From NCBI GenBank assembly GCA_022822185.1, contig JAJECE010000005.1, forward strand, positions 1-37,088: DNA of 37,088 nucleotides. Direction: 5' to 3'. Below are positions 1-9,436 of this stretch, piece after piece (positions within the stretch are counted from its first letter, which is position 1; each line of letters begins with the position of its first letter). Source of the stretch: Rhodothermales bacterium (GTDB lineage: Bacteria; Bacteroidota; Rhodothermia; Rhodothermales; Bin80). The notes beneath the pieces were generated by a model, which did no database searches, had not been told where the DNA came from, and saw nothing but the letters and a program-made list of their open reading frames with translations. Position numbers and translations under genes: made by a program.

Positions 1-312
1 ACCGGTGTAGCGGATGAGATTACTGAACTGCCAACGGAGTTTGCACTTCATGGGAACTACCCGAACCCGTTCAATCCGTCTACGCGGATCCAGTTTGATC
101 TTCCGGAGTCCGCACAGGTCACGCTGCAGGTGGTGGATATGTTAGGACGGGAAGTGATGACCCTGCCGGCGAAGGAGTTTGAAGCAGGCGCGAACCGGAA
201 CATGGAGATCAATGCGGTGAACCTTGCTTCGGGCACGTATCTGTACCGGATGATTGCAACCGGAGCAGAGAGCAGGTATGTGAAGACCGGTCGCATGACG
301 CTGGTGAAGTAA
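1..312 (+). CDS. C-terminal fragment of a T9SS-secreted protein (type A sorting domain)
   Basis: The reading frame is open from the first base of the window and ends at TAA 310-312, giving 103 residues of the C-terminus of a larger protein. The fragment has the hallmarks of a type IX secretion type A sorting domain: a YPNPFNPST-like block near residues 20-28, then a beta-sandwich with a V-x-D-M-L-G-R-E-V strand, an L-A-S-G-T-Y-L-Y-R motif and a terminal M-T-L-V-K strand. In this family the domain targets cargo through the outer membrane, where it is cleaved and the cargo released or anchored. The cargo domain lies outside the window, so its function is unknown. A hairpin terminator follows about 40 bases downstream. 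Confidence 0.93.
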   Translation, partial: TGVADEITELPTEFALHGNYPNPFNPSTRIQFDLPESAQVTLQVVDMLGREVMTLPAKEFEAGANRNMEINAVNLASGTYLYRMIATGAESRYVKTGRMTLVK

Positions 313-352
313 CCTGCACAAAGTCGCCTCACGACTTGGTTAAAAGAAACAG

Positions 353-386
353 AGCGCCCCGGTATCGGAAGATGTCGGGGCGCTTT
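353..386 (+). terminator. Rho-independent-like terminator after the T9SS cargo gene
   Basis: A perfect 9-bp GC-rich stem, AGCGCCCCG (353-361) with CGGGGCGCT (376-384), encloses a 14-base loop and is followed by TTTGGGTT. It lies 40 bases after the stop codon of the T9SS cargo fragment. The T tract is short. The rest of 313-669 shows no convincing gene or other signal. Confidence 0.7.
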
Positions 387-669
387 GGGTTAATCCCTGC
401 GGTAAATTGTTTCCGATTATTTATTGTACCATGTCCAGCACAGAACATGCAGTTAGCGCTAGACAGCCGGTGGAGAATGTCGTGATGTCTGGTATTTTGA
501 TTATCGTCTTCAGGGCTTGGGGAATCTTCTGATGACTACCTCTGATGACACGAATTAAATCCACCTGGCCCTGTCATCCCACTTCGCCCTTTTTGAGCAA
601 AATGCCCATCCATTGCCATATTTCCCGATTCCACTGATTACGGGAACCCTCAATTAATGACCAGTTCAA

Positions 670-1965
670 TTAATCGTTCAAGGCGATTTCTAATGCCCGG
701 TCAAATGCATCCACCGTATGGGCAACCGCTTCGGTGTCATGGGCAATTGACATAAACCACGCCTCATATTGGGATGGTGCCAGATGTACCCCCCCGGGAA
801 GCAGTGCCCGAAATACTTTACCAAAGAAGTCTGCATCGGACGAAGAGGCCGTCTCCCAATCGGTTACCGGCATCTCTGTAAAAAAGATACTGAACATCGT
901 TCCGACCCCATTGATCTGCATTGGAACAGATTTGTGTTTTGCAATTACCGATAATTCGTTCATCAGTGATCCTGTCTGCGATGCCACACCTTCCCATACC
1001 TCCCCCTGGATCCCAATTTCCAGAGTCGCCAGACCGGCCTGCACGGCAACGGGATTCCCTGAGAGGGTCCCCGCCTGATAGACCGGCCCCTCAGGGGCAA
1101 TCTGCGCCATGATCTCTGCTCTGCCGCCATAGGCCCCAATCGGAAGCCCTCCACCGATCACCTTTCCAAGCGTCGTCAAGTCCGGTATGATCCCGTACAA
1201 TGTCTGGGCACCTCCAGGATGAACCCGGAACCCGGTCATGACCTCGTCAAAGATCAGAAGCACCCCATGAGATTGCGTAACGTTGCGCAAGCCTTCCAGA
1301 TAACCCGCAACCGGTGGAATGACCCCCATGTTTCCGGCAACCGGCTCAACAATCATCGCTGCAACCTCGCCTGCATGCGCGTTTAATGCCTGTTCAACTG
1401 CAGAGATATCATTAAACGGAACTACAAGAGTATTCTCGGCCGTGCTCCTTGGTACGCCCGGGCAGTCTGGCAGCCCCAAGGTTGCCACTCCGCTTCCCGC
1501 CTCCACCAATAGACAATCTGCATGGCCATGGTAGTTCCCCACACACTTGATAATCTTGCTCCGCCCGGTGAACGCCCTTGCCAGACGAAGCGCACTCATT
1601 ACGGCCTCCGTACCGGAATTGACCAGACGCAAACGCTCCACCCCGGGCATGACCGACTGCACTTTTTGTACAAGTTGCGCCTCCCCCTCAGTACACGCTC
1701 CGAAACTGGTCCCCTTTGCAGCCGCGGCGCTGATCGCTGCAACAACCTCCTTGTGCGCATGCCCGACAAGTAACGGTCCGTAGGACAGTACGTAATCAAC
1801 ATACCGGTTGCCATCTACATCCTGAATCCATGCACCGGAGCCCCGCTCTATAAACACGGGGGATCCCCCAACTGCCTTGTATGCGCGTACAGGGGAACTG
1901 ACACCGCCAGGCATACAGGCTCTGGCGGCTGTGAAGAGTGCATCGGAGCGGGTATGGGTATACAT
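670..1965 (-). CDS. hemL: Glutamate-1-semialdehyde 2,1-aminomutase
   Basis: This is a full-length 431-residue class III PLP-dependent aminotransferase-fold enzyme. It converts glutamate-1-semialdehyde to 5-aminolevulinate in the C5 route to tetrapyrroles, in the cytoplasm. Visible motifs are the N-terminal MPGGVSSPVRA block typical of HemL, NSGTEA at 116-121 (cofactor phosphate region), NYHGHAD at 144-150, FDEVMTGFR at 239-247 (the Asp contacts the PLP ring nitrogen) and TTLGKVIGGGLPIGAYGG with the Schiff-base lysine K268. The start is ATG at 1965 and the length matches the family. It stands alone on the minus strand, divergent from the esterase gene. A second, divergent tetrapyrrole-family gene (ferrochelatase-like) lies 8 kb away and is not in the same operon. 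Confidence 0.97.
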   Translation of the reverse strand: MYTHTRSDALFTAARACMPGGVSSPVRAYKAVGGSPVFIERGSGAWIQDVDGNRYVDYVLSYGPLLVGHAHKEVVAAISAAAAKGTSFGACTEGEAQLVQKVQSVMPGVERLRLVNSGTEAVMSALRLARAFTGRSKIIKCVGNYHGHADCLLVEAGSGVATLGLPDCPGVPRSTAENTLVVPFNDISAVEQALNAHAGEVAAMIVEPVAGNMGVIPPVAGYLEGLRNVTQSHGVLLIFDEVMTGFRVHPGGAQTLYGIIPDLTTLGKVIGGGLPIGAYGGRAEIMAQIAPEGPVYQAGTLSGNPVAVQAGLATLEIGIQGEVWEGVASQTGSLMNELSVIAKHKSVPMQINGVGTMFSIFFTEMPVTDWETASSSDADFFGKVFRALLPGGVHLAPSQYEAWFMSIAHDTEAVAHTVDAFDRALEIALND

Positions 1966-2114
1966 GATGAAAACTTATAGATCCATGGACAACCATTGTA
2001 CTCACTCAAAGAACTTTCCGCCGCAATACTGGGATCCATCCCCGATAAAGACTCTCATCTGATAAAATCATCTAACCCGCACTCTTACCGTTAAATGGCG
2101 AATCACCCCTTTCT

Positions 2115-2141
2115 ACCATGCATGCGGAACCAATGCATGGT
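2115..2141. promoter_or_regulatory. 27-bp interrupted palindrome in the hemL/esterase divergent intergenic region
   Basis: ACCATGCAT (2115-2123) and ATGCATGGT (2133-2141) are perfect 9-bp inverted arms around a 9-base spacer. The site lies between the divergent hemL and sialate O-acetylesterase genes, about 115 bases before the esterase ATG. The geometry fits an operator for a dimeric regulator. A transcript hairpin is the alternative. No regulator gene is adjacent. Confidence 0.4.
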
Positions 2142-2255
2142 TTGTCAGGCATTTGAGCATTATTTTGGGAAGGGAGTATAGTGCTTACCGCTGTGTGAGG
2201 CAACCCGGGAAATTTGGGGGCCTCACATTCACCAGATCATCAGAATACAGTTTTT

Positions 2256-4166
2256 ATGCGAATTTTCTTTGCCATTCTTCTCACGTTCCTAATGGATAGC
2301 GAGGTATTGTCCCAGCCATTCACCGTAAATAAACTGTTCCGTACCGGAGCCGTCCTTCAACGTGATGCCTCCATCCCCGTCTGGGGAACATCGGCTCCCG
2401 ATGCAGTGGTGACCATCTCGCTGGATCAAAATCAATTATTCGTACGTGCGGACCCCGACGGTAAATGGCTTGTCTTCCTTGAACCGCACCCTGCCGGCGG
2501 ACCACATCGACTCACGGTTGCCACCGAAACCGACACATTGACTGCCGAAAATATCATGTTTGGTGATATCTGGATTGCGTCTGGCCAATCCAATATGGAA
2601 TGGTCTGTTACGAACTCGGCGAATGCCGAACAGGAAATCGCATCGGCAGATGATCCGCTCCTGCGCCATTACAAAGTCCCTCGGAGTTGGTCCTATACCC
2701 CTGAAGATACACTGGCCGGCGGACAGTGGCATGCGGCCGGTCCAGAACATGTGGGAGACTTTACCGCAGTCGGATACTCCTTTGCCCGTGAACTCCGCGC
2801 ATCCGCTGATATTCCGATTGGAATTTTGAACACATCCTGGGGCGGCAGCCGAATTGAAGCCTGGATGGATCCCGCTGCGCTTGGAATGGATGATACGCAA
2901 ATCTCACAACTTTGGGAAGCCCCCAGGGCCCGTGCAGACAGCCTTGCGCGGATCTTCACCGAGGAGCACGGCGCTTCGACAAACTCGGATGCAGGCCTTG
3001 ATGCAGAGATGCCGATCTGGGCAGCTCCAGACCTTGATGACACGGATTGGATGGAGATTGCAGTTCCAGGGACATGGGAAGCAGGCGGCCTTGAAGGATT
3101 AAACGGTGTGGCCTGGTACCGCACCCGCTTTGAACTTGACTCCGTTCCCGCCAGCGCGGTCCTGCATCTCGGCATCGTTGATGACCAGGATATGACCTGG
3201 ATCAATGGTCATCTGGTAGGCCAAACCGACCAATATCAGATTCAGCGGGAATATGAGATTGATGAAGGCATCCTGCAGCCCGGCATCAACCAGATAACCG
3301 TCCGCGTGCGTGATCTGTGGGGGAACGGGGGATTGGTGGCCGGGAATGCCCGACTAGCCCTCCGATGGGCAGATGGCGAGATAGATCTGGAAGGGACCTG
3401 GAAAATTCGCGTAGGGCAGTTCCGGATTAACCCCCATGGAACTCCCAACCAGCAGCCAGTCCTGCTCTATAATGCCATGATTCATCCGATCCTGCATTTT
3501 CCCATCACCGGGTTTATCTGGTATCAGGGAGAATCCAATGCGAATGATCCCGAGACCGCCACCACCTATGCCGACCAGTTCCAATCCATGATCAACCGGT
3601 GGCGTACACTGTGGAATCACGAAGATGCCCCATTTTTGTTCGTATCTCTGGCCAGTTTTCGAGCAGCACAGGAAACCCCCGCTGAAAGCAATTGGGCGAT
3701 CCTGCGCGAATCTCAGGCCGCGGCAATGGAACTGCCCAATGTCGGGCAGGCAATCACACTTGATATTGGGGAAGCGGACGATATTCATCCAGGAAATAAA
3801 CAGGATGTGGGGGTTCGCCTCGCACTCTGGGCAAGAAATCTCGTTTATGGGGATCAGATCGTCCACTCCGGGCCCATTTACCGGAACCATACCATTGAAA
3901 ATGGGACGGTTGTGATCTCGTTTGATCATGTTGGCAGCGGACTGACGGTCAGGGGCGAGGATCCTCTTAGAGGATTTGCGATTGCAGGATCTGATGGAAT
4001 ATTCCTATGGGCGGAAGCTCAAATTCAGGGAGATACCGTAGTTGTGTCTCACCCGAATGTCCAAAATCCAACCTCAATCCGGTATGCCTGGGCAGACAAC
4101 CCGGCGACTGCAAACCTGATCAATGTAGAAGGACTGCCTGCCGCCCCGTTCCGAACGGGACACTAG
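2256..4166 (+). CDS. Secreted sialate O-acetylesterase (SGNH/GDSL-type)
   Basis: The protein is 636 residues from the chosen ATG at 2256. The frame is open back to a TTG at 2214, but the ATG gives a clean signal peptide (MRIFFAILLTFLM...VLSQ), so I prefer it. The family removes O-acetyl groups from sialic acids or acetylated glycans in the periplasm or outside the cell. Motifs are GQSNMEW with nucleophile S112, WYQGESNA in the middle, and a C-terminal D509-I-H511 acid-histidine pair in DDIHP. A jelly-roll-like, sugar-binding-style insertion (roughly residues 250-375, with many Trp and Gly) splits the hydrolase halves, which is normal for this family. tamB follows with a gap of about 80 bases. 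The substrate could be another acetylated glycan rather than sialate. Confidence 0.87.
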   Translation: MRIFFAILLTFLMDSEVLSQPFTVNKLFRTGAVLQRDASIPVWGTSAPDAVVTISLDQNQLFVRADPDGKWLVFLEPHPAGGPHRLTVATETDTLTAENIMFGDIWIASGQSNMEWSVTNSANAEQEIASADDPLLRHYKVPRSWSYTPEDTLAGGQWHAAGPEHVGDFTAVGYSFARELRASADIPIGILNTSWGGSRIEAWMDPAALGMDDTQISQLWEAPRARADSLARIFTEEHGASTNSDAGLDAEMPIWAAPDLDDTDWMEIAVPGTWEAGGLEGLNGVAWYRTRFELDSVPASAVLHLGIVDDQDMTWINGHLVGQTDQYQIQREYEIDEGILQPGINQITVRVRDLWGNGGLVAGNARLALRWADGEIDLEGTWKIRVGQFRINPHGTPNQQPVLLYNAMIHPILHFPITGFIWYQGESNANDPETATTYADQFQSMINRWRTLWNHEDAPFLFVSLASFRAAQETPAESNWAILRESQAAAMELPNVGQAITLDIGEADDIHPGNKQDVGVRLALWARNLVYGDQIVHSGPIYRNHTIENGTVVISFDHVGSGLTVRGEDPLRGFAIAGSDGIFLWAEAQIQGDTVVVSHPNVQNPTSIRYAWADNPATANLINVEGLPAAPFRTGH

Positions 4167-4246
4167 AATCTTCCCATCAAATCAGCTGATTCGTGGATCC
4201 CCCTCTTTCATCTGATGTCCAACCCGGTCCTCACACACATGGATTC

Positions 4247-7200
4247 ATGTTCAAGCGTGTCACTGCGATTGCAGTCTTCGTACTAGGGAGTGGCTTCCTC
4301 GTTTATATTGGACTGACCCGTACCGAGGTGGGGAGGCACTATCTGCGTCAGGAGATTGAATCCAGATTTGCCGAAATTTATACCGGAAGGATTGCCATCG
4401 GAACGATCTCCGGAAACATCCAACAGACGATTCGACTGCAAAGCGTCAGTCTCTATGATGAACAGGATCGCCTCTGGCTCCATATAGACGAGATCATCGT
4501 ACGGCCAAACTGGCGGGGGATATTTGGAAGAAAATTTAATCTCCATACACTCCATATTGTACGTCCTGCATTGCAATTGCATTACCGGGCAGACCGTACA
4601 TGGAACCTATCTTCGGTACTCACCCGGAGAAAAACCACCCGCGCCCCGAACTGGGAATTTGAGTCGGCAAAACTCTCCGTCTCCGAAGGGACCATGGCCA
4701 TCTCTTATGAGGAGCATGCCCCCGCAGCGATTGCGTCGGGATGGCTCTTTGATCTGGCGGAAGCGCCCTTGTCCGGTATCTCCCTGGAAGGCGAAATCAG
4801 CATGAAAACCCGTCAGCGGCTTCTGGCGACTGCGTCAATTGAAGCCTCGCTGGATACGCTGGACTTCCAGGCCGATGGGGAGTTGCTGCTCAGCCGGGAA
4901 CAACTGCAGATTCACGCGCTCAATCTATCCAGCACCGCCAATCGGGTGTCCCTGAACGGGATACTTGCCCTGACCACCGGGGCCGCTGATCTTACGCTGT
5001 CCCAAGCTTATTTGACACCCGACTTTGTTCAGGCCATTGCGCCAAAGGTACTCCTGCCGGACTCGCTGTCGCTGAACTTAAAAGCCCGTCGTGATTCTGT
5101 GCAGTGGTCCCTACAGGATATCGTAGCATTCTCCGACCGATCACGCATTGAGATTTCTGCTTCAACCATCCAGATCCGCGAAAACAATATCTCCTTCACA
5201 GCATCTGTTGGCCCGTCCATGATTGATCCGGCAGATCTATCTGCTGCCGCTGATCTGACGGCATGGAATGGCGGGATAATCCAGATTGAGGGGATTCTGG
5301 AAGGTCAAAGTGCTCCGAATAACCTTGAACTTGAGGGAGATCTCCGTATTGCAACCGAAACAGGCAGCCGTGGACATCTGTGGGGAACTGTCCATCGTCA
5401 GACCTACTGGAATTATGATATGGAACTATCCGCTTCAAAGATTAATCCATTTGACCTTACCGGGGATGAGGCGCTGCGTGGTCTGATCAGCGGTCATCTT
5501 GCAATTGAGGGAACGCGAATCCAGTCCCCCTCACTCTCTGTCTCACTTGCACTGTCTTCCTCTGTGATTGGGGAACGATCACTGGACAGCCTGTGGGCAG
5601 AGGGAACACTCCAGGGAAGCATATTGGATCTTAATGGATTCGTCACAGAGCAAGCGTCCCGTCTATCGACAGAAATCACCGCAGACTGGACATCGGGGAT
5701 CCTCTCCTATGAAAGCGAGGGTGCATTAAGCCGGTTTGATCTTGGCCCCTTGCTGCGAACTCCCAATCTGAAAACAGACCTGTACGCAACCTGGAAGTTA
5801 TTTGGCCGCGGAACCAGCCTGGATGACCTCTCCGCGTCCCTCAAAATTGACATGGATTCATCCTCGCTCAACTGGCAGAATCTCACCCGTTCCACGCCCC
5901 CGACCACCTGGTATATTCTTGTCCATGATTCGACCACCACAGGGCCCCGTATTATTATACGGGGGGATATGATGGATCTTGAGGTGTCCGGCAGATTTGA
6001 CGAGCACTCGCTCTATCAGGCACAAACCATCTGGCTTGCGGCATTTGCCGAGACGGCCAAACGCCATTTGAGTCACCTGAGAACGGACCCGTCCAATACC
6101 ACAATGGAAACCGGGATCACCAATCCATTTCCTCTGGAGAGAATGGAGGAGGGGCAATCCACGAAAAACCCTCCGTTCCGCCCTGTTGAACTCCACTTTG
6201 ACTGGAAACTCCACACGAACCCGGCAACAGACGCGTTCATGGCGATCCTTCCTGCGTTTTCCAGTCAGGCACAGGGGACGGCAGACCTTCTGGCCAGCCC
6301 AGACACCTTCCGCCTGCAATCCCGATTGCAGGACAATCACTTTGTATTCGGAGATTTTTCTGCTTATCAAGCTGAAGCGACTCTGGCACTTACCGCCAAC
6401 CTGAGTCAGGAGATTGAATCGGATTGGAACATTCATCTGAATGTGTCTGCCGACTCCCTGACCGAGCATCAATTCACAATTGAAAAACCCGAAATCTCCA
6501 TGCGGCAGGATGGCCGGACCGGGACTATTGACATCTATACCGGTCAAGAAGAATTCCCCCCCCGGGGGTATCTGTCATCCGGCGTTGAACTACTTCCAGA
6601 TCGGGTCCAGATACAGATCCATGACCTGCGTATTCCAATTGGCGATACGATCTGGAAGACCCCACAGCGTACGAATATCGATCTGTATTCCAATGCGACC
6701 GTCATTGCTCCACTGCGACTGGAAACCACGAGTCCGTTTCTTGACCAGATTCAAACGGTCACGATCCAGGGAGATCTGTCCCCGCTCCCCTCGGATACCC
6801 TAAGACTGAATCTGGATGGAGTAGACCTGAATCATCTTTCCAGTATCCTGGAATTGAGGCGACCTTTTGGAGGAGAAATTGATGCCGATCTTTCCTGGAC
6901 AGGACTCTGGATGCCCGAAATCACCGGCACACTGGATGTGGATACGCTCACATTTGACAATCGTCTGGTGGGACATCTTCAGGCTTCAAGCATTCTCTTG
7001 CCAGGCGGATCAGACCTGAGAATTGCAATGATCATTGACTCCCTCAACACCGCACCGACGGGGTATCTCTATGCGAGCAATCAGATGGCAGTGACCGGAA
7101 ATTTTATCGTTCCCGGATCAAATTCCCCCGGTGCACTTGATATTTTTATGGATGTCGACCATCTGGATGCGTCATTTTTGCAATTGATCTTGCGACAGTT

Positions 7201-8788
7201 TACAGATTTTAGAGGCGGATTTCATGGAAATGTTACCCTGAAAGGCCCGGTCGATGATTTAATTCTTGGCGGAGCACTGGACTGGGAAGATGGCCACTTC
7301 GGGATTCCTCGATTCAATTCCTCCTATTTAACCACCGCTTCGGTCAGCCTTCAAAATGATAAAATTCTCATTAACCAACTGAACGTAGAGGATCCTTACG
7401 GCGGAGCGGCCACACTTGCAGGGACGCTTGATCTGAATGATTTTCAATTTCTGTCCTTTGATGCAGCGGCGGATCTGGATTCACTGCAAATCATGGATGT
7501 GCAGACGCATACAAGTAATCTCCCATTTTATGGAGACATCCGTGTATCCGGGGATGCGACATTAACCGGTCCTATCCATACTTCATTCCTGCGCTCCGAC
7601 AATCTGGTTGTCTCCCCGCAAAGTGAAATCTATATCCCAATCCGGGAATCAGGCACCGCACATGATCCTGGATTCATCGTCTATGTGGATCCCACACGTC
7701 CTGTGGAAGGGCAGTTGACCTCCTTCCGGCAGCGCGAAAATATTTTAGATGTACGTCCCGAGGGAGAGCGTTTATTCCGGGATGGACTAGACATGGATCT
7801 TAATCTTGCCGGGCCACCCGGATCCAGCATTCATCTGGTCGTGGATCCACTCCTGGGAGATGTGATTAACGGGATTGGAACGGCCCGTGTACAGATCCAG
7901 CGAACCGGAGGAGATATAGCCACCTATGGCTCCTTTGAAATCTCTTCCGGTGATTATCTCTTTACTGCGGGAGAGGTCTTCATCAGGCGCTTCCTGATTG
8001 ACTCCGGTACAATTACCTGGAATGGGGACCCCCTCAATCCTGCACTTGATATTCAGGGAGCCTACCGTACACGCGCTTCACGCAGTGGGCTTCCCGAAGA
8101 TGTGGGCGGCACCATCCAGACGAGCCTGCCTGTGATCGTAACCCTTGATGTATCGGGAAGTTTGAATGCCGTTCTGATCAACTTAGCACTGGAGGTAGAT
8201 CAAAGACAGGAAGCTATTAGTGATACACCGCTTCTGGATTCCTACTTAAACCGGCCGGACCTTGCGGCAGAACACGCAACAAGTGTACTGCTCACGAATT
8301 CGTTTCTGCTCTCCGCCAACGGCACGCGGAGCGGAATCCTGACAAGTTCGGCCGTGAACAGTGTATCCAGTCTGGTCGTCAGTCAACTGAATCGATATTT
8401 GAGTCAGGTAATTCCACAAGCGGATTTTCGGCTGGGGGTCCAAAGTGACGAGACCGTTCAGGATCTGGATGTATCCGCAGATATTGCATTCCGACTTCTG
8501 GATGAACGTCTGCTGATTCGCGGGCAGGGAATCTACCGGGGACTGAACACCGAAGAAGTGGCTCCACAGGGACTTGAGGGAGAGTTTATTGTGCAAATTC
8601 AACTCAGTCCCTCGGTTGCCGTAGAATTCTTTTACCGGCGGGAAGGGGATGTATTGAGCGAGTCGCTCATCAACCGGGAAACTGGACTTGGACTCAATTA
8701 TCGAACGGAATTCACCTCGTGGCGGCGCTTACTGAGGCGGGACGTACCTGACGCAAAGGGGCAGGATGAAGGGGAGCGTGGGTCTTGA
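4247..8788 (+). CDS. tamB: TamB/AsmA-like intermembrane translocation-assembly protein (DUF490)
   Basis: From the ATG at 4247 this is 1513 residues. A GTG 54 bases upstream is also in frame but gives a less typical N-terminus. The protein has one N-terminal membrane anchor (FKRVTAIAVFVLGSGFLVYIG), then over 1,300 residues of repetitive beta-rich sequence with few cysteines, as in AsmA-like bridge proteins. It ends with a DUF490/TamB domain of about 400 residues (the ISSGDYLFTAGEVFIRRF region, followed by GTITWNGDPLNPALDIQGAY). In the family this forms a hydrophobic groove linking inner and outer membranes for lipid or barrel-protein traffic. No tamA-like barrel gene is adjacent, which is common outside Proteobacteria. 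A C8G5 run at 6556-6568 lies inside the frame without disrupting it. Confidence 0.88.
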   Translation: MFKRVTAIAVFVLGSGFLVYIGLTRTEVGRHYLRQEIESRFAEIYTGRIAIGTISGNIQQTIRLQSVSLYDEQDRLWLHIDEIIVRPNWRGIFGRKFNLHTLHIVRPALQLHYRADRTWNLSSVLTRRKTTRAPNWEFESAKLSVSEGTMAISYEEHAPAAIASGWLFDLAEAPLSGISLEGEISMKTRQRLLATASIEASLDTLDFQADGELLLSREQLQIHALNLSSTANRVSLNGILALTTGAADLTLSQAYLTPDFVQAIAPKVLLPDSLSLNLKARRDSVQWSLQDIVAFSDRSRIEISASTIQIRENNISFTASVGPSMIDPADLSAAADLTAWNGGIIQIEGILEGQSAPNNLELEGDLRIATETGSRGHLWGTVHRQTYWNYDMELSASKINPFDLTGDEALRGLISGHLAIEGTRIQSPSLSVSLALSSSVIGERSLDSLWAEGTLQGSILDLNGFVTEQASRLSTEITADWTSGILSYESEGALSRFDLGPLLRTPNLKTDLYATWKLFGRGTSLDDLSASLKIDMDSSSLNWQNLTRSTPPTTWYILVHDSTTTGPRIIIRGDMMDLEVSGRFDEHSLYQAQTIWLAAFAETAKRHLSHLRTDPSNTTMETGITNPFPLERMEEGQSTKNPPFRPVELHFDWKLHTNPATDAFMAILPAFSSQAQGTADLLASPDTFRLQSRLQDNHFVFGDFSAYQAEATLALTANLSQEIESDWNIHLNVSADSLTEHQFTIEKPEISMRQDGRTGTIDIYTGQEEFPPRGYLSSGVELLPDRVQIQIHDLRIPIGDTIWKTPQRTNIDLYSNATVIAPLRLETTSPFLDQIQTVTIQGDLSPLPSDTLRLNLDGVDLNHLSSILELRRPFGGEIDADLSWTGLWMPEITGTLDVDTLTFDNRLVGHLQASSILLPGGSDLRIAMIIDSLNTAPTGYLYASNQMAVTGNFIVPGSNSPGALDIFMDVDHLDASFLQLILRQFTDFRGGFHGNVTLKGPVDDLILGGALDWEDGHFGIPRFNSSYLTTASVSLQNDKILINQLNVEDPYGGAATLAGTLDLNDFQFLSFDAAADLDSLQIMDVQTHTSNLPFYGDIRVSGDATLTGPIHTSFLRSDNLVVSPQSEIYIPIRESGTAHDPGFIVYVDPTRPVEGQLTSFRQRENILDVRPEGERLFRDGLDMDLNLAGPPGSSIHLVVDPLLGDVINGIGTARVQIQRTGGDIATYGSFEISSGDYLFTAGEVFIRRFLIDSGTITWNGDPLNPALDIQGAYRTRASRSGLPEDVGGTIQTSLPVIVTLDVSGSLNAVLINLALEVDQRQEAISDTPLLDSYLNRPDLAAEHATSVLLTNSFLLSANGTRSGILTSSAVNSVSSLVVSQLNRYLSQVIPQADFRLGVQSDETVQDLDVSADIAFRLLDERLLIRGQGIYRGLNTEEVAPQGLEGEFIVQIQLSPSVAVEFFYRREGDVLSESLINRETGLGLNYRTEFTSWRRLLRRDVPDAKGQDEGERGS

Positions 8789-8808
8789 ATATCCATCCAA
8801 ATGCAAGC

Positions 8809-8839
8809 GGGGGCACACGGGATGTTCCCGTATGCCCCC
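8809..8839. terminator. Strong hairpin between convergent tamB and the small secreted-protein gene
   Basis: Arms 8809-8822 and 8826-8839 pair over 14 positions with one mismatch (8816/8832) around a 3-base loop. It sits between the tamB stop (8788) and the stop of the minus-strand gene at 8889. It likely acts as a bidirectional terminator, although neither side has a strong T tract. Confidence 0.65.
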
Positions 8840-8888
8840 GGAACTTGTCCGACCCAAACCGACGACAGGATTCAGATCAGATACGGAG

Positions 8889-9326
8889 TTATCCTATGAT
8901 GGAAGCCGTCTGGCGACTGTTGTAGTACTCGTTCAGCACCGAGGCCAGAACGAGACGGATTTCATCCGATTCGGCCTGACTCGTCGTGTGGATCAGCAGG
9001 TCATGTACTCTGGTACCGCCGATCGTGTGAAGTAGTGCCAGCGCCAGTTTGTGATTCTCATCCGACTCAGACTCCCTGTAGATTTTACGCAACAGCGATC
9101 CATCATCACTCAAGTCAAACTTGTCGCGATAGAGGGTCGCTAGGATGATTGCGTTTTTCAGTGTCTGCTCACGAACCGACTGGTATTCTGAATCCAGAGA
9201 GGTTTCGATTTGTGCCGCCGCAAGATTCCATCGAATATTGTCGTCATCGAGGATACTTGCAACATCCTGTGCAAAAAGGGGTACTGCGAAAAGTGCTGAA
9301 AAGCAAAGTGCAAAAAGGGTTCTCAT
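8889..9326 (-). CDS. Small secreted all-helical protein, function unknown
   Basis: The 145-residue protein starts at ATG 9326 with an obvious signal peptide (MRTLFALCFSALFAVPLFAQ) and cleavage expected after the Ala-Gln region. The mature part is predicted by eye to be entirely alpha-helical. Its spacing of Leu and Ala residues resembles HEAT or armadillo-like repeats (for example the RWNLAAAQIETSL and NHKLALALLHTIGG stretches). It has no recognisable catalytic motif and no cysteines in the mature part. It is convergent with tamB and divergent from the DNA glycosylase gene. I do not recognise a named family; a periplasmic protein-protein interaction role would be a guess. Confidence 0.7.
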   Translation of the reverse strand: MRTLFALCFSALFAVPLFAQDVASILDDDNIRWNLAAAQIETSLDSEYQSVREQTLKNAIILATLYRDKFDLSDDGSLLRKIYRESESDENHKLALALLHTIGGTRVHDLLIHTTSQAESDEIRLVLASVLNEYYNSRQTASIIG

Positions 9327-9436
9327 GGTTTTGTAGGGTTTGGTTATGAGATTTGGTGACTCACTCTAAAAGGCCTTACGGAAGCGCTTTCCCGAATGTT
9401 ACACACGGCGAAATTTTTTGACAAACTTTCTTTTGA

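Noticed and set aside
6556-6568. C8G5 homopolymer run in tamB as a phase-variation or frameshift site.
   Set aside because: The reading frame continues correctly on both sides and there is no near-frame alternative product.
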